DNA from: Chloroflexota bacterium | GTDB lineage: Bacteria; Chloroflexota; UBA6077; CF-72 | Direction of reading: 5' to 3' | Length of the DNA: 30,405 nucleotides | NCBI GenBank assembly: GCA_019247135.1 | Contig: JAFAPL010000568.1 | Location: 1-30,405, forward strand | Shown: positions 17,304-24,939 of the stretch, piece by piece | How the letters are laid out: each line of letters starts with the position of its first letter | How positions within the stretch are numbered: position 1 is the first letter of the stretch | Made by a program: the position numbers and the translations under genes | Notes under the pieces: generated by a model | The model's database searches: none | What the model saw: only the letters and a program-made list of their open reading frames with translations | What the model was told of the DNA's origin: nothing

Positions 17304-17585
17304 TTACTGCTGCTCCGGGATGTCCAGGTGTCGACCCGCAACGGCCAGCAAGTCGTCCGGCCACAGGCCGCGGTTCGCGTCACAAATTCGCCAGAACTGC
17401 AGCGGATCGCCATACACCGTGTTGGACACCAGGTCGAAGCGGTCCCCGTCAGCCACGACATACGTGGCTTGAATCGGAATATCAAAAGGGATGCGGCGCA
17501 AGCGTCGGTAGTGAATCTGACGCCCGCCAGGGCCGGTGAACACGGCATCAGGCACGTGCGCGTATCGACTCTCGGCGCTGAACAT
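17304..17585 (-). CDS. LysM-domain baseplate protein (C-terminal half of an Afp7-like function)
   Basis: This 93-aa protein is mostly one LysM-like module: YVVADGDRFDLVSNTVYGDP, then LQFWRICDANRGLWPDDL and VAGRHLDIP. The pattern (strand, helix, W-x-I-x-x-A/D-N, strand) is the form found in phage gpX/gp53 and in the C-terminus of Afp7-type tube proteins. There it is structural in the baseplate and does not necessarily bind peptidoglycan. ATG at 17585 overlaps the preceding stop by one base. The adjoining upstream gene supplies the CIS tube domain, so two genes cover what is usually one Afp7 protein. A longer frame upstream is noncoding. Confidence 0.9.
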   Translation of the reverse strand: MFSAESRYAHVPDAVFTGPGGRQIHYRRLRRIPFDIPIQATYVVADGDRFDLVSNTVYGDPLQFWRICDANRGLWPDDLLAVAGRHLDIPEQQ

Positions 17586-18331
17586 CAGTTCTGCCCGCCC
17601 GGAGGTTGCGCCGTTGTCGCGATCCGCTGCGCGGCCAGAGCTGCGTCGCTGTTGGAGTCGTAGACCGCCAATCTCTCCTTCTGGGTGACCTGATCGACCA
17701 CCAACTGCTTCCAGGGACTGCCCGCGTCCCTCAGCTCGCGAACGGTCAGCGAGCGCAGGCTCAGCTCGACGTTGGCTCGAATCGGGTTCAGCGTGGGGTC
17801 GAACGCCTCTTCGGTAATGGAGAGCGACGTAAGTCTGACCGGCAGCACCCGATTCTGTCCCCACACCAGGATGACCATCGGGATGGCGCCCGGAGCGACC
17901 GCCGCCTTGCCGCCGCGCTCCAGCTCGAGCTCGTTCCTGAGCGCCTCGGAACTAGGGTAGACCAGCAGCTCGAGCGCGTTGAGTGACGGATGCAACCCAT
18001 ACTTGATGGCGGAGTCCACTGACCACTCCAGCTGGTCGGCGAGGTCCAGCTCAATGGAGAGCGTCAAGCTCTCGAGGGGTAACGTAGTGTGCTCCGTGTC
18101 GCCGGCGTTTCGCTGCCAGTCGTAGTCCGTCCCCTGCTGCTGAATTGTCCGGGTGACCGTCTCGGGGTTGTACTGAAACACGATCATGCCAGTTGGATTC
18201 GCAGCTTTCGTCCGGTCGGCGTAGATGACCAGCGCTCCCCTCGACACGCGTGGCGCCCCGCGCCAACTCGACGGCCGCGTCCGAGTTCCGCCAACTGACG
18301 CGCCGCTGATGGAACCGGAGATGTCGATCAT
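17585..18331 (-). CDS. CIS tube protein, N-terminal-domain type (Afp7-like)
   Basis: A 248-aa protein matching the contractile injection system tube-protein domain that joins inner tube to baseplate hub. The signature is ANPTGMIVFQYNPETVTRTI at about residues 45-65, followed by LTLSIELDLAD, LNALELLVYPSSEAL, MVILVWGQNRVLPVRLTSLS and ITEEAFDPTLNPIRANVELS. It lacks the LysM tail of typical family members; that module is encoded by the next gene. ATG at 18331 is preceded by GAGGAGG and overlaps the preceding stop (ATGA). The frame continues another 132 codons upstream, but that part is antisense-like and Arg-rich. Confidence 0.93.
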   Translation of the reverse strand: MIDISGSISGASVGGTRTRPSSWRGAPRVSRGALVIYADRTKAANPTGMIVFQYNPETVTRTIQQQGTDYDWQRNAGDTEHTTLPLESLTLSIELDLADQLEWSVDSAIKYGLHPSLNALELLVYPSSEALRNELELERGGKAAVAPGAIPMVILVWGQNRVLPVRLTSLSITEEAFDPTLNPIRANVELSLRSLTVRELRDAGSPWKQLVVDQVTQKERLAVYDSNSDAALAAQRIATTAQPPGGQN

Positions 18332-18609
18332 CCTCCGCCTCCTCGTGCCAGACCGTGGTAGATGCGGCGGGCAATGGCCGAGCCTACGCGACGCGTGGAG
18401 GTCGCGATTGGGCCATCGAGTCGGCCCCCATCGAGCTGGCTCACCTGATGGGTGCGCAACAGCGAGGCAGGCAGCTCCTGGCCGGCGAATAGCCGCGTGA
18501 GCTCGTCCTCGATCGCGGCGGCGAGCAGGTCGGCACGCAAGGGGCCCGACATCTCGAGCCTCAGCTCGCTGATGCTGACCAGGATCGACCGCGCCCCCGA
18601 GGTGCTCAC
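18328..18609 (-). CDS. Small protein coupled to the phosphatase-like and CIS tube genes, unknown
   Basis: This 93-aa protein overlaps both neighbours, with GTGA at its start (18609) and ATGA at its end, which strongly supports it as real. It has an amphipathic beginning (ARSILVSISELRLEMSG), a helical middle (LLAAAIEDELTRLFAGQELP) and a basic Gly-rich C-terminus (ARRIYHGLARGGGG). No known domain is recognised. Position suggests an assembly factor for the baseplate or a partner of the phosphatase-like protein; neither can be shown from sequence. Confidence 0.8.
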   Translation of the reverse strand: MSTSGARSILVSISELRLEMSGPLRADLLAAAIEDELTRLFAGQELPASLLRTHQVSQLDGGRLDGPIATSTRRVGSAIARRIYHGLARGGGG

Positions 18610-19079
18610 GGCACCTGCCCGGCCAAGAGCTGCGCCTCGAGCTTACGAAGCTGGTCGACGAAGCCAGGGTTGGGGTTCGCCTGCGGGCGGTGGTGTCGCA
18701 GGAACGCCAAGGCGGCGGCGAAGTCAAGGTGCTCGACCAGCATGATCGTCGCCAGATTGCGGTAGCTCGACCGGCTCACGCCTGCCGCGCAATGGGCCAC
18801 CAGGCCACAGCCGCTGCGCATGACAAACGCATCCGCGTACGCACCCGCAATGACGAGCTGGTCCGGCAAGGTAGCGTCGGACGAATCCTCGATGGCAACG
18901 ACTGTCAGGCCTAGGACAGGATGACCGTCGATGTAAGAATCATCCACTTCGCCGTGGTTCATACACACGAGCCACAGCGGCGGCCCCTGAATCGCCCGGA
19001 GACCGGCGGGGTCCGCTACCCCGCCTTGATAAAGTGATCCCCAGCCGGGGCGCAGTGGGCCGATTTTGGAATAGTCCAC
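18606..19079 (-). CDS. Dual-specificity protein phosphatase-like protein embedded in the eCIS cluster
   Basis: A 157-aa protein with a complete cysteine-phosphatase signature, AHCAAGVSRSS: His96, nucleophile Cys97 and phosphate-binding Arg103 (CX5R). Asp65, 32 residues before the cysteine in VVAIEDSSDA, is at the position of the general acid in VHR-like dual-specificity phosphatases. The downstream helices (YRNLATIMLVEHLDFAAALA, then LRHHRPQANPNPGFVDQL) match DSP family consensus closely. It would hydrolyse phosphotyrosine/phosphoserine or another phosphate ester. No signal peptide or membrane segment is visible. The GTG start at 19079 is 3 nt after the AAA+ stop and the stop overlaps the next gene. 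Whether it regulates assembly or is itself a cargo is unknown. A phosphatase is not among the core Afp/PVC components I know. Confidence 0.9.
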   Translation of the reverse strand: MDYSKIGPLRPGWGSLYQGGVADPAGLRAIQGPPLWLVCMNHGEVDDSYIDGHPVLGLTVVAIEDSSDATLPDQLVIAGAYADAFVMRSGCGLVAHCAAGVSRSSYRNLATIMLVEHLDFAAALAFLRHHRPQANPNPGFVDQLRKLEAQLLAGQVP

Positions 19080-19082
19080 AGA

Positions 19083-21038
19083 TCAGGCCTCAGCAAGCTC
19101 GAGTTCGGGTAGCGGCTTCTCCAGTTTGGCGAACTCCGCTCTGGCCGCCGCCAAAAGGTGGGCCATGTGAATCGGTTCACCCGCATCGGCGGCGATAAAA
19201 GCGCCGCCCAGCGCGATGTTCGCGATGCTGCCCCCCGCCACGTTCAGGTGCGCCAACCGCTCGACGTCCAGCCCCGCCGTCGGGGCCGTCGCAGGGAAGA
19301 CGCGGCGCCAGATTTCGGCGCGCTGCGCAGCATCGGGAAAAGGGAAATGCACGGAGAACCGCAGTCGGCGCATGAAAGCCGGATCGAGTGCGGCCTTCGC
19401 GTTGGTGGTCAGAATGGCCAGGCCCCGGTACACCTCCATTCGCTGGAGCAGGTAGCTGACCTCGATGTTTGCGTAGCGGTCGTGACTGTCCCTGACTTCG
19501 GTGCGCTTTCCGAAGAGTGCGTCGGCCTCGTCGAACAGCAGTACGGCCCCGGCCTCGTCGGCCGCATCAAAGATGCGCCGCAGGTTCTTTTCGGTTTCGC
19601 CAATGTATTTGCTGACGACCTGACTGAGATCGATGCGATACAGATCCAGGTTCAGCGCGCCGGCCAGGAGTTCGGCGGCCATCGTCTTGCCGGTGCCGCT
19701 CGGCCCAGCAAAGAGGGCGGTGATCCCGAGTCCGCCGTTGGGGCGTGCTCCGAAACCCCACGTCTCGTACACGGTCAGACGCTGGCGGACCTGGACACAG
19801 ATCTGGCGCAGGGTGGCGAGCTGAGCCTCGGGGAGGACCAGGTCGTTCCAACCGGCTCTCGGTTGGAGCCGCTGGGCGAGGTCCTCGAGCCTCGCCCGCG
19901 TGAGCAACTGGCAGGCCGACCAGAGTTCGCCGTCAAGTGCGCCTCCAGTCTTTCTCCGGGCTGCCAGGGCCTCTGCCGCAGCGGCCTGGATGCGCGGCGC
20001 GCTGAGGTCGAAATGCGTGACAAGCTTCTGCACGAATACGGATCCGGACAAGTCGCCAACCGCAGCCCTCCACAGGTCAGCCTGCTCACCACGCGAAGGG
20101 CGCGCGACCTCGAGCGTCACGGACCAGCGGCGCAGGTTGCGACGACGCTGGGGTGTTGAAACGAGCACCGGCCCGCCCACCGAGTCCAGGAATCGATCGG
20201 CAACCCACTCCCGCCCTGATTCACCGGCGTCCGGCTCCCCGCAATCCAGCAGGAGCGCGCAGCCGCTGAGCGCCGACTCCCTCTGCCACAGTCGAATCAA
20301 TCCCTGAAGCTCGGTCGGGTCAGTCGGCACGAGGCGGGATGGCAGAACTGCCAACTCGATTTGCAGCGCAGCGCAGGCGGCGGCTGCTACTTCGCGGCGG
20401 GCCTCGGGGTCGTCGCCCCAGAGCTGCACAATTGGGATCGCCGAGGCCCGCTGGCCACCGGACCAGAGGGCAGCCACCCGCTGCGCGAGCTGCTGCTGCG
20501 ATGGCGGCAACGTAACTGACGGAACAATCAGGTCCAGCAGCGCACTGAGCCGATCGTCGAGGTGCCGCACTCCGGCGAGGTAATGAAGGACCCATTCATC
20601 GATCCGCAGCGGGCTGGCGACCAGCGAAGACCCGGCGCCAATCTCAATCATGCGCCAGCGGCGGAGCGGAGAATCCGGCGCAAGCGCGCTCCAGTGCGGC
20701 TGAGGGAGCGCCCCCAGCGCCAGGCTGAAAGTAGGCTGCACGCGGGCCGGGTCGCCCTGGGCCCGGGCGCACAGCGTCGCGAAGCTCGAGTCTAGCTCCA
20801 CTCCAGCGCACAGCAGCAGGAGCGCCTGTTCAAACGGGCTGAGCTCGAACCTGGCACAGAGGGTGTCGACGGCCGGCGGCGCGAGCATCGGGGCGCGTAA
20901 CTCCGCGAGGCGTTCTCTACCGCTCGCCGGGAACGTGGCGGAGTTGCCCTCGAGCACCTGGCGCAGATCGGCCAGCGCAGCGACAAGGTAACACTGGTTC
21001 TGCTCTTGCCAGCTCGGGGGCGGACTCACGGCCATCAT
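19083..21038 (-). CDS. AAA+ ATPase of the eCIS (Afp15-like)
   Basis: A 651-aa protein with a C-terminal AAA+ module. Walker A is GPSGTGKT at residues 445-452 (Lys451) and Walker B is VLLFDEADALFGKR with Asp503/Glu504. Sensor 1 is AILTTNAKAALDPAFMRR, with Arg residues that could act as fingers. The long N-terminal region (1-400) is family-specific, with a second degenerate nucleotide-binding-like fold. This ATPase is conserved in eCIS and is thought to act in assembly or cargo loading rather than sheath recycling. I chose the ATG at 21038, which overlaps the preceding stop (ATGA); a second ATG follows directly at 21035. Confidence 0.95.
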   Translation of the reverse strand: MMAVSPPPSWQEQNQCYLVAALADLRQVLEGNSATFPASGRERLAELRAPMLAPPAVDTLCARFELSPFEQALLLLCAGVELDSSFATLCARAQGDPARVQPTFSLALGALPQPHWSALAPDSPLRRWRMIEIGAGSSLVASPLRIDEWVLHYLAGVRHLDDRLSALLDLIVPSVTLPPSQQQLAQRVAALWSGGQRASAIPIVQLWGDDPEARREVAAAACAALQIELAVLPSRLVPTDPTELQGLIRLWQRESALSGCALLLDCGEPDAGESGREWVADRFLDSVGGPVLVSTPQRRRNLRRWSVTLEVARPSRGEQADLWRAAVGDLSGSVFVQKLVTHFDLSAPRIQAAAAEALAARRKTGGALDGELWSACQLLTRARLEDLAQRLQPRAGWNDLVLPEAQLATLRQICVQVRQRLTVYETWGFGARPNGGLGITALFAGPSGTGKTMAAELLAGALNLDLYRIDLSQVVSKYIGETEKNLRRIFDAADEAGAVLLFDEADALFGKRTEVRDSHDRYANIEVSYLLQRMEVYRGLAILTTNAKAALDPAFMRRLRFSVHFPFPDAAQRAEIWRRVFPATAPTAGLDVERLAHLNVAGGSIANIALGGAFIAADAGEPIHMAHLLAAARAEFAKLEKPLPELELAEA

Positions 21039-22306
21039 GCGAACGTGACCTTCGGGCCGGCCCACAGGCCAAACGTGGGACTGTTCGGGGCCGCGTCACG
21101 AGTGAGCGGACTGTCGACACCGGCGACGGTTACTCGTACGTAGTAGTCTCCGGTGGGCACGCCCTGGATCGGGACCGATCGGGGATTGTCACCCGCCGCG
21201 ATCGCGACCGGCGGCAGGGTCGTCCCGTCGGCAAGCGAAATCAGGGTGACCGTCGCTGACTGATCTTCTGTAATCGGTGGATCGACACTGAGATGGAGGG
21301 TGGCTGAACGAGGCGACGTGCCTGTTCCCTGCACGTCCGAAAGTAGCGGCGGCTCGAGGAGCTGTGGCTGGAGCACAAAGCCAGCCAGGTTCGACTCAAA
21401 AGCAGGGTGCAGCGGCGGCTGACTGGGCGGCGGCTGAGTGGTTCGGCCCATCGGGATCAGGTGCTGGACCTGCAATGTGTGAGCGCCAACACGGACCGTC
21501 GGTAACACGGCAAGCTCCAACCGCGTGTCGGTCGCCGTCTGGGCGTCGAAGGGCGTGGGAGTGCCATCGACCAGCACCTGGCTGACCCGAGGCGGCGGCG
21601 CTAACAATTGCCGGCCCGTGACGACCAGTTGGACACCGGGGACGATCGGCAATCCTGGCCCGCTCGAGGGTTCGATACCGGTAATGGTCGGCGCGGCGAC
21701 TGTGAGCACATGGATGTTCCGCTCCAGCACTGGAAGGATGCTGATGGGCGTGTCGTCTGACTCGATGAATACCGGTCCGCCGGCGTAGGCCGCCGAGAGC
21801 TCATACTGCGTGAGATAGAAAACAGACCAGAGTTTGGACATTTCCTCGAGCGACAGCTGCATTGGGGTGAACCTCACGAGTTCACGCTCGCCCGCGAGGT
21901 TCGACTCGCGTAGAAAGGCGTGAGTTGCAACTGCCGCGTCGATCAGGTCGGGGCTCAAGCATGGGTGTGTATGCAGCGTCCGCACGACCAGGGCGAGGAG
22001 CTGCTGGTCGTCGAGAGTGGCGTCCTCGCCGTAGCAGCTGATCAGATAGTGGAGCTCCAGCGCCGCGCGCGGCCGATGCACGAGCCGCCCCTCCGACGTG
22101 CGAGTAGGCAGATCATCCCCTCGCCAGTGTGGATTGTGAGCAGCCTGGTACAGGAAAACATTAACGCGTGGTGTGCGATCGCCCTGCGTTGCCGCATCCG
22201 GTTTGCCCGTGCTGACGGTGACCCCACCGAGGACTGGCGTGATCGCGGCATCAAGTAGGAAGCGCAGCGTCTCGGTGACGGTGGCGATGGTCAGGTGGTT
22301 GCTCAC
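21035..22306 (-). CDS. Pvc16/Afp16-like tail terminator (DUF4255) with Ig-like C-terminal domains
   Basis: This 423-aa protein has an N-terminal Pvc16/DUF4255 domain (about residues 5-190): TVTETLRFLLDAAITPVLGG, RTPRVNVFLYQAAHNPHWRG, ELHYLISCYGED and MQLSLEEMSKLWSVFYLTQY. Afp16-type proteins cap the tail tube and set or end its length. After residue 205 it carries an IPT/Ig-like fold (APTITGIEPSSGPG through VGAHTLQVQH) and a second beta-sandwich near residues 330-420, giving a protein much longer than the minimal terminator. The GTG at 22306 has GAGG 8 nt upstream, and its stop overlaps the AAA+ start. Confidence 0.9.
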   Translation of the reverse strand: MSNHLTIATVTETLRFLLDAAITPVLGGVTVSTGKPDAATQGDRTPRVNVFLYQAAHNPHWRGDDLPTRTSEGRLVHRPRAALELHYLISCYGEDATLDDQQLLALVVRTLHTHPCLSPDLIDAAVATHAFLRESNLAGERELVRFTPMQLSLEEMSKLWSVFYLTQYELSAAYAGGPVFIESDDTPISILPVLERNIHVLTVAAPTITGIEPSSGPGLPIVPGVQLVVTGRQLLAPPPRVSQVLVDGTPTPFDAQTATDTRLELAVLPTVRVGAHTLQVQHLIPMGRTTQPPPSQPPLHPAFESNLAGFVLQPQLLEPPLLSDVQGTGTSPRSATLHLSVDPPITEDQSATVTLISLADGTTLPPVAIAAGDNPRSVPIQGVPTGDYYVRVTVAGVDSPLTRDAAPNSPTFGLWAGPKVTFA

Positions 22307-22316
22307 GCCGCCGTCC

Positions 22317-23519
22317 TCACAGGTATGCTCGATCGAGGTGGCGGCGGGCCAGCGTGTAGTCGCCAAAGCCGCCCGATTTCCGCGCCGGCAGGCCGGCCGC
22401 TGGTGTCGACAAGCGCTCTGGCGCGCGTATCTCGACCCGGCCAATGCGAATCTCAACCTTGGGTGGTGGGTCTTCCTGGGGCGCGGAGCTCAGCGAATGC
22501 CTGAGAGGCTGATCGGCATCAGCCGCCGGTGCCGCGCTGGCCTGAGAAGGGGTCACATCGAACGGGGGATATGGCCGAGTCTCGTCAGCCTGCACTCCGA
22601 CCGGGCGCCGCAGCTGCTTCTCGTCACCACGCACTCCGACCAGCGGCTGCACCCGCCCCTCGTCAGTGCGCACTCCGACCGGGGGCTGCAGGAATGCCGG
22701 CGTGGCGGCATTGGCTGCAACGGGGGCCACAGCCGAGCCGGCCATCGTTGTGGGGGCGATCGAGCTCTCGGCCGCAGGGTTGGCGATACCGGGCTCCGCC
22801 CGCGCATTCCCCGCTGGTGCGGAATCCGTTTGGGCCGCCGCGAGCGGCTCCTGTGGCCAGCTGGGCGGGGTCGGCGTTGGCACGTCCGTCGAAGCAGTCG
22901 AGGCAGCACCGGGCGGCAACAAGCGTGGCGTTCGCGTCCGCCTCGCGGGCGTCGGCGAGGGCGGGGTTGTCAGCATCTCGGTGGCCGACCAGGAGGTGGT
23001 TTCTTGGGCAGCCGGAGGCGCACCGCGTATTCCCGAGTCGGCGGGGCGCGCCGCAGCCGTGCTTGCGGGTCGGGTAGCAGCCCTGGCGCCCGGCGCCTCC
23101 TTCGGCGTTGCGTCCGGGCGCGTGCGCGCCATCGTTGCACCACGGGCAGCGGCGGGTGCGCGGCTCGTGGCCAAACTGGGGTGCCTTACAGCCCGGTTCC
23201 TACTCGGAGCAGGACTGCCGGGCAGACTCCGCTGTTTGGCCGAGTCAGGCTGAGGCGTGTCAGATGTCACCGGCGGCTCCACTGCGGGCGTCGCAGTTGT
23301 CTGGTTGGAGTCGCTATCCGGCAGCTTCAGACTCGCTCGGGACTGCTCGAGCGGCCCCGCCCATTGAGGCGCCTGGTCGAGGCCCAGCGGCTCGGCCGGA
23401 CCTGTGTCAGGTGTGGTCTGCGACTCACCCAACACAGGTAATGTCTGCTGGAGCGCCGGCGCAGCCGCTACGGTCAGGCCTGCCCCGCGGAGCACCAGAC
23501 GCCTGAAGAGCCCGTTCAC
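22317..23519 (-). CDS. Long disordered Pro/Ala/Thr-rich eCIS protein with 13-residue tandem repeats
   Basis: A 400-aa protein of low complexity: Pro, Ala, Thr, Ser and Arg dominate from about residue 30 to 340, with no predicted fold. Near the C-terminus three 13-residue units (centre VGVRxDE) stand in tandem, followed by VEIRIGRVEIRAPER, a short strand motif I associate with the C-termini of other tail-locus proteins, and GFGDYTLARRHLDR. The start (MNGLFRRLVLRGAGLTVAAA) is helical but too weak for a signal peptide call. It is coupled to the T4-baseplate gene by GTGA. Its position between tail genes suggests a flexible linker or measuring role. Composition alone cannot decide, and no tape-measure coiled coil is visible. 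Confidence 0.8.
   Translation of the reverse strand: MNGLFRRLVLRGAGLTVAAAPALQQTLPVLGESQTTPDTGPAEPLGLDQAPQWAGPLEQSRASLKLPDSDSNQTTATPAVEPPVTSDTPQPDSAKQRSLPGSPAPSRNRAVRHPSLATSRAPAAARGATMARTRPDATPKEAPGARAATRPASTAAARPADSGIRGAPPAAQETTSWSATEMLTTPPSPTPARRTRTPRLLPPGAASTASTDVPTPTPPSWPQEPLAAAQTDSAPAGNARAEPGIANPAAESSIAPTTMAGSAVAPVAANAATPAFLQPPVGVRTDEGRVQPLVGVRGDEKQLRRPVGVQADETRPYPPFDVTPSQASAAPAADADQPLRHSLSSAPQEDPPPKVEIRIGRVEIRAPERLSTPAAGLPARKSGGFGDYTLARRHLDRAYL
22569..22685 (-). repeat. Three 39-bp in-frame tandem repeats
   Basis: Three consecutive 39-bp units (22647-22685, 22608-22646 and 22569-22607 in reading order) encode 13-aa repeats with the shared core GTCGGAGTG...GACGAG (VGV..DE). A partial fourth unit (PPFDV) follows. 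They are coding repeats inside the disordered protein. Confidence 0.9.
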
Positions 23520-24379
23520 CTGTCTCGAGGCCGCCAGTCGTCTAGCAGCTCCAGGTACAGCCTGCGCCGCGTTCTGCTCATGTGGAGGATGTCAGCTTCG
23601 GACCAGTGGTAGTGCAGCGCCAGCATATGGACCTCCTCGAACAGCTGACCGCGGCGGCCGCCCCCCAGCTGGCGAAACAGGTAGCTCGCAGGATCGAACT
23701 GAATCTGGAACCTGGCACGGCATTCGGGACAGCTAGCGCTGAGCAGTGTTTCCGCATATGGGTCCGATGCCGTGATCTCGTCCTCCATGGCATCCACTAG
23801 AGCCTGCGGTGCCTGGTCCGGCTCGATCTCGCGACCGTCGCACCAGAGCCCAAGCAGGCAGCGTCGCAGCAGCAACTCAGCGGCCGCATCCGGATCGCGT
23901 GCGGCGAGCTCGGTGGTGCAATCGAGATCGGCGACTGTCGGGAGCCGGAAATGGGAGCGCCACTCGTGCCCACCGCTCTCGACCCGCGCTTCAAGCGGTC
24001 GCCGCGGTGGAGGGACCTGTCGATCGAGCAGCGCGGCGACCGTGATCTCGAAATCCATCCTCGAGCCGCAAGCGGGCGCGGGACAGTTCGCGACGCACGA
24101 CAGTCGGTCGCCAAACATCAGCCGCTGCAGCTCCAGCAACAAGACCTCCCGATCGCCGATGACGAGCCTGCGGATGGCTTGTTCGTCTTGTGCGCTGCCC
24201 TCCGCGGTCTGGACACACCGCGCGAGGAGCGCGGTCGCCTGACGGCTGGTGCTGAGCGTATGGCCCTGCTCGAGCAGGAACTCTTCTTCCGTGCCCGAGA
24301 TCGGACGCACCTGGATGGTCTGTCGCACACGCCCTCCGCGCACGCGCTCGTGCGGCAGTACGACGTTGATCCCGCTCAT
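23516..24379 (-). CDS. T4-type baseplate protein / tail chaperone-like protein with Cys clusters
   Basis: This 287-aa protein resembles the T4 baseplate-like family found directly after tube genes in contractile tail loci. Recognisable parts are RQTIQVRPISGTEEEFLLEQ near the start, LVIGDREVLLLELQRLMFGD, LPTVADLD and the C-terminal VHMLALHYHWSEADILHMSR followed by RRRLYLELL. Two cysteine groups, CVANCPAPAC (about residue 96) and CPEC (about 217), could form one zinc site. ATG at 24379 is 4 nt after the tube stop; the open frame runs 39 codons further upstream into the tube gene but that part is Ser/Arg-rich noise. The WSEADIL ending is typical of phage tail assembly proteins that link tail and baseplate formation. 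Confidence 0.85.
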   Translation of the reverse strand: MSGINVVLPHERVRGGRVRQTIQVRPISGTEEEFLLEQGHTLSTSRQATALLARCVQTAEGSAQDEQAIRRLVIGDREVLLLELQRLMFGDRLSCVANCPAPACGSRMDFEITVAALLDRQVPPPRRPLEARVESGGHEWRSHFRLPTVADLDCTTELAARDPDAAAELLLRRCLLGLWCDGREIEPDQAPQALVDAMEDEITASDPYAETLLSASCPECRARFQIQFDPASYLFRQLGGGRRGQLFEEVHMLALHYHWSEADILHMSRTRRRLYLELLDDWRPRDR

Positions 24380-24383
24380 CGGC

Positions 24384-24911
24384 CTAAGCGTGCAGTCCGC
24401 TTGGTTCCTTGGGCTCGGGGACCGTATCGTCACGTTCCCACGCCTCGAGCTCGAGCTTGATGTGCTGTATCGCGACCGCGTTGGCATTTGCGTCAAAATC
24501 CGGAAGAGCCTGGTATTCGGAGACCCAGCAGCGGAACAGCTTGTAAGAGATGACCTTCTGACCGGATTCGTTGAAGATGTCGACGATTACGTCCTTGCGG
24601 AAATCAGCCAGAGACGACTGTTGCCCCTCGCCAGAGGCGTAATCCCATACTTTGAGCGCCCACTTCTCGAACTCCAGGTCATGGGTGACGCCACGCTCCA
24701 GGGTGACAGCGTCGAAGTTGCTGCGACCAGGTGACTTGCGGCTGGAGCTGTTGTCGGCGCCAGTGCGATGGGTGACGACCTCGGTCGTGCGCTTCAGCGC
24801 GCTCATCTTGCTGATTCCGGCAACGTACCGGTTGTTCCACATCACTTTGAATCTGAAATTCTTGTACGGGTCAAAACGCGTGGTATTGACCGTGAACTCC
24901 GGCGGGGGCAT
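24384..24911 (-). CDS. Inner tube protein (T4 gp19/Afp1-like)
   Basis: A 175-aa tail tube protein with the family landmarks YKNFRFKVMWNNRYVAGISK, TEVVTHRTGADNSSSRKSPG, DAVTLERGVTHDLEFEKWA and the C-terminal IKLELEAWERD strand. It polymerises into the hexameric rings inside the sheath through which cargo is delivered. Only one clear tube gene is present, whereas Afp has two (Afp1 and Afp5). ATG at 24911 is preceded by AGGAGG 9 nt upstream. It follows the sheath gene by 28 nt, the usual sheath-tube order. Confidence 0.95.
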   Translation of the reverse strand: MPPPEFTVNTTRFDPYKNFRFKVMWNNRYVAGISKMSALKRTTEVVTHRTGADNSSSRKSPGRSNFDAVTLERGVTHDLEFEKWALKVWDYASGEGQQSSLADFRKDVIVDIFNESGQKVISYKLFRCWVSEYQALPDFDANANAVAIQHIKLELEAWERDDTVPEPKEPSGLHA

Positions 24912-24939
24912 GTGCGCTTTCCTCCTGCCTTGACCTCAC

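Noticed and set aside
16136..17539. Long plus-strand open frame of 467 codons
   Set aside because: It is antisense to the gp27-like hub, whose translation has clear family landmarks. The plus-strand translation has none.
22569..22685. Regular 39-bp repeats considered as a CRISPR-like array
   Set aside because: Repeats are contiguous, without spacers, and in frame (13 codons each) inside a coding gene.
22173..23441. Plus-strand open frame of 422 codons
   Set aside because: It is antisense to the terminator and disordered protein. Being opposite low-complexity sequence it is Arg/Gly-rich, and the minus frames are coupled to genes on both sides.
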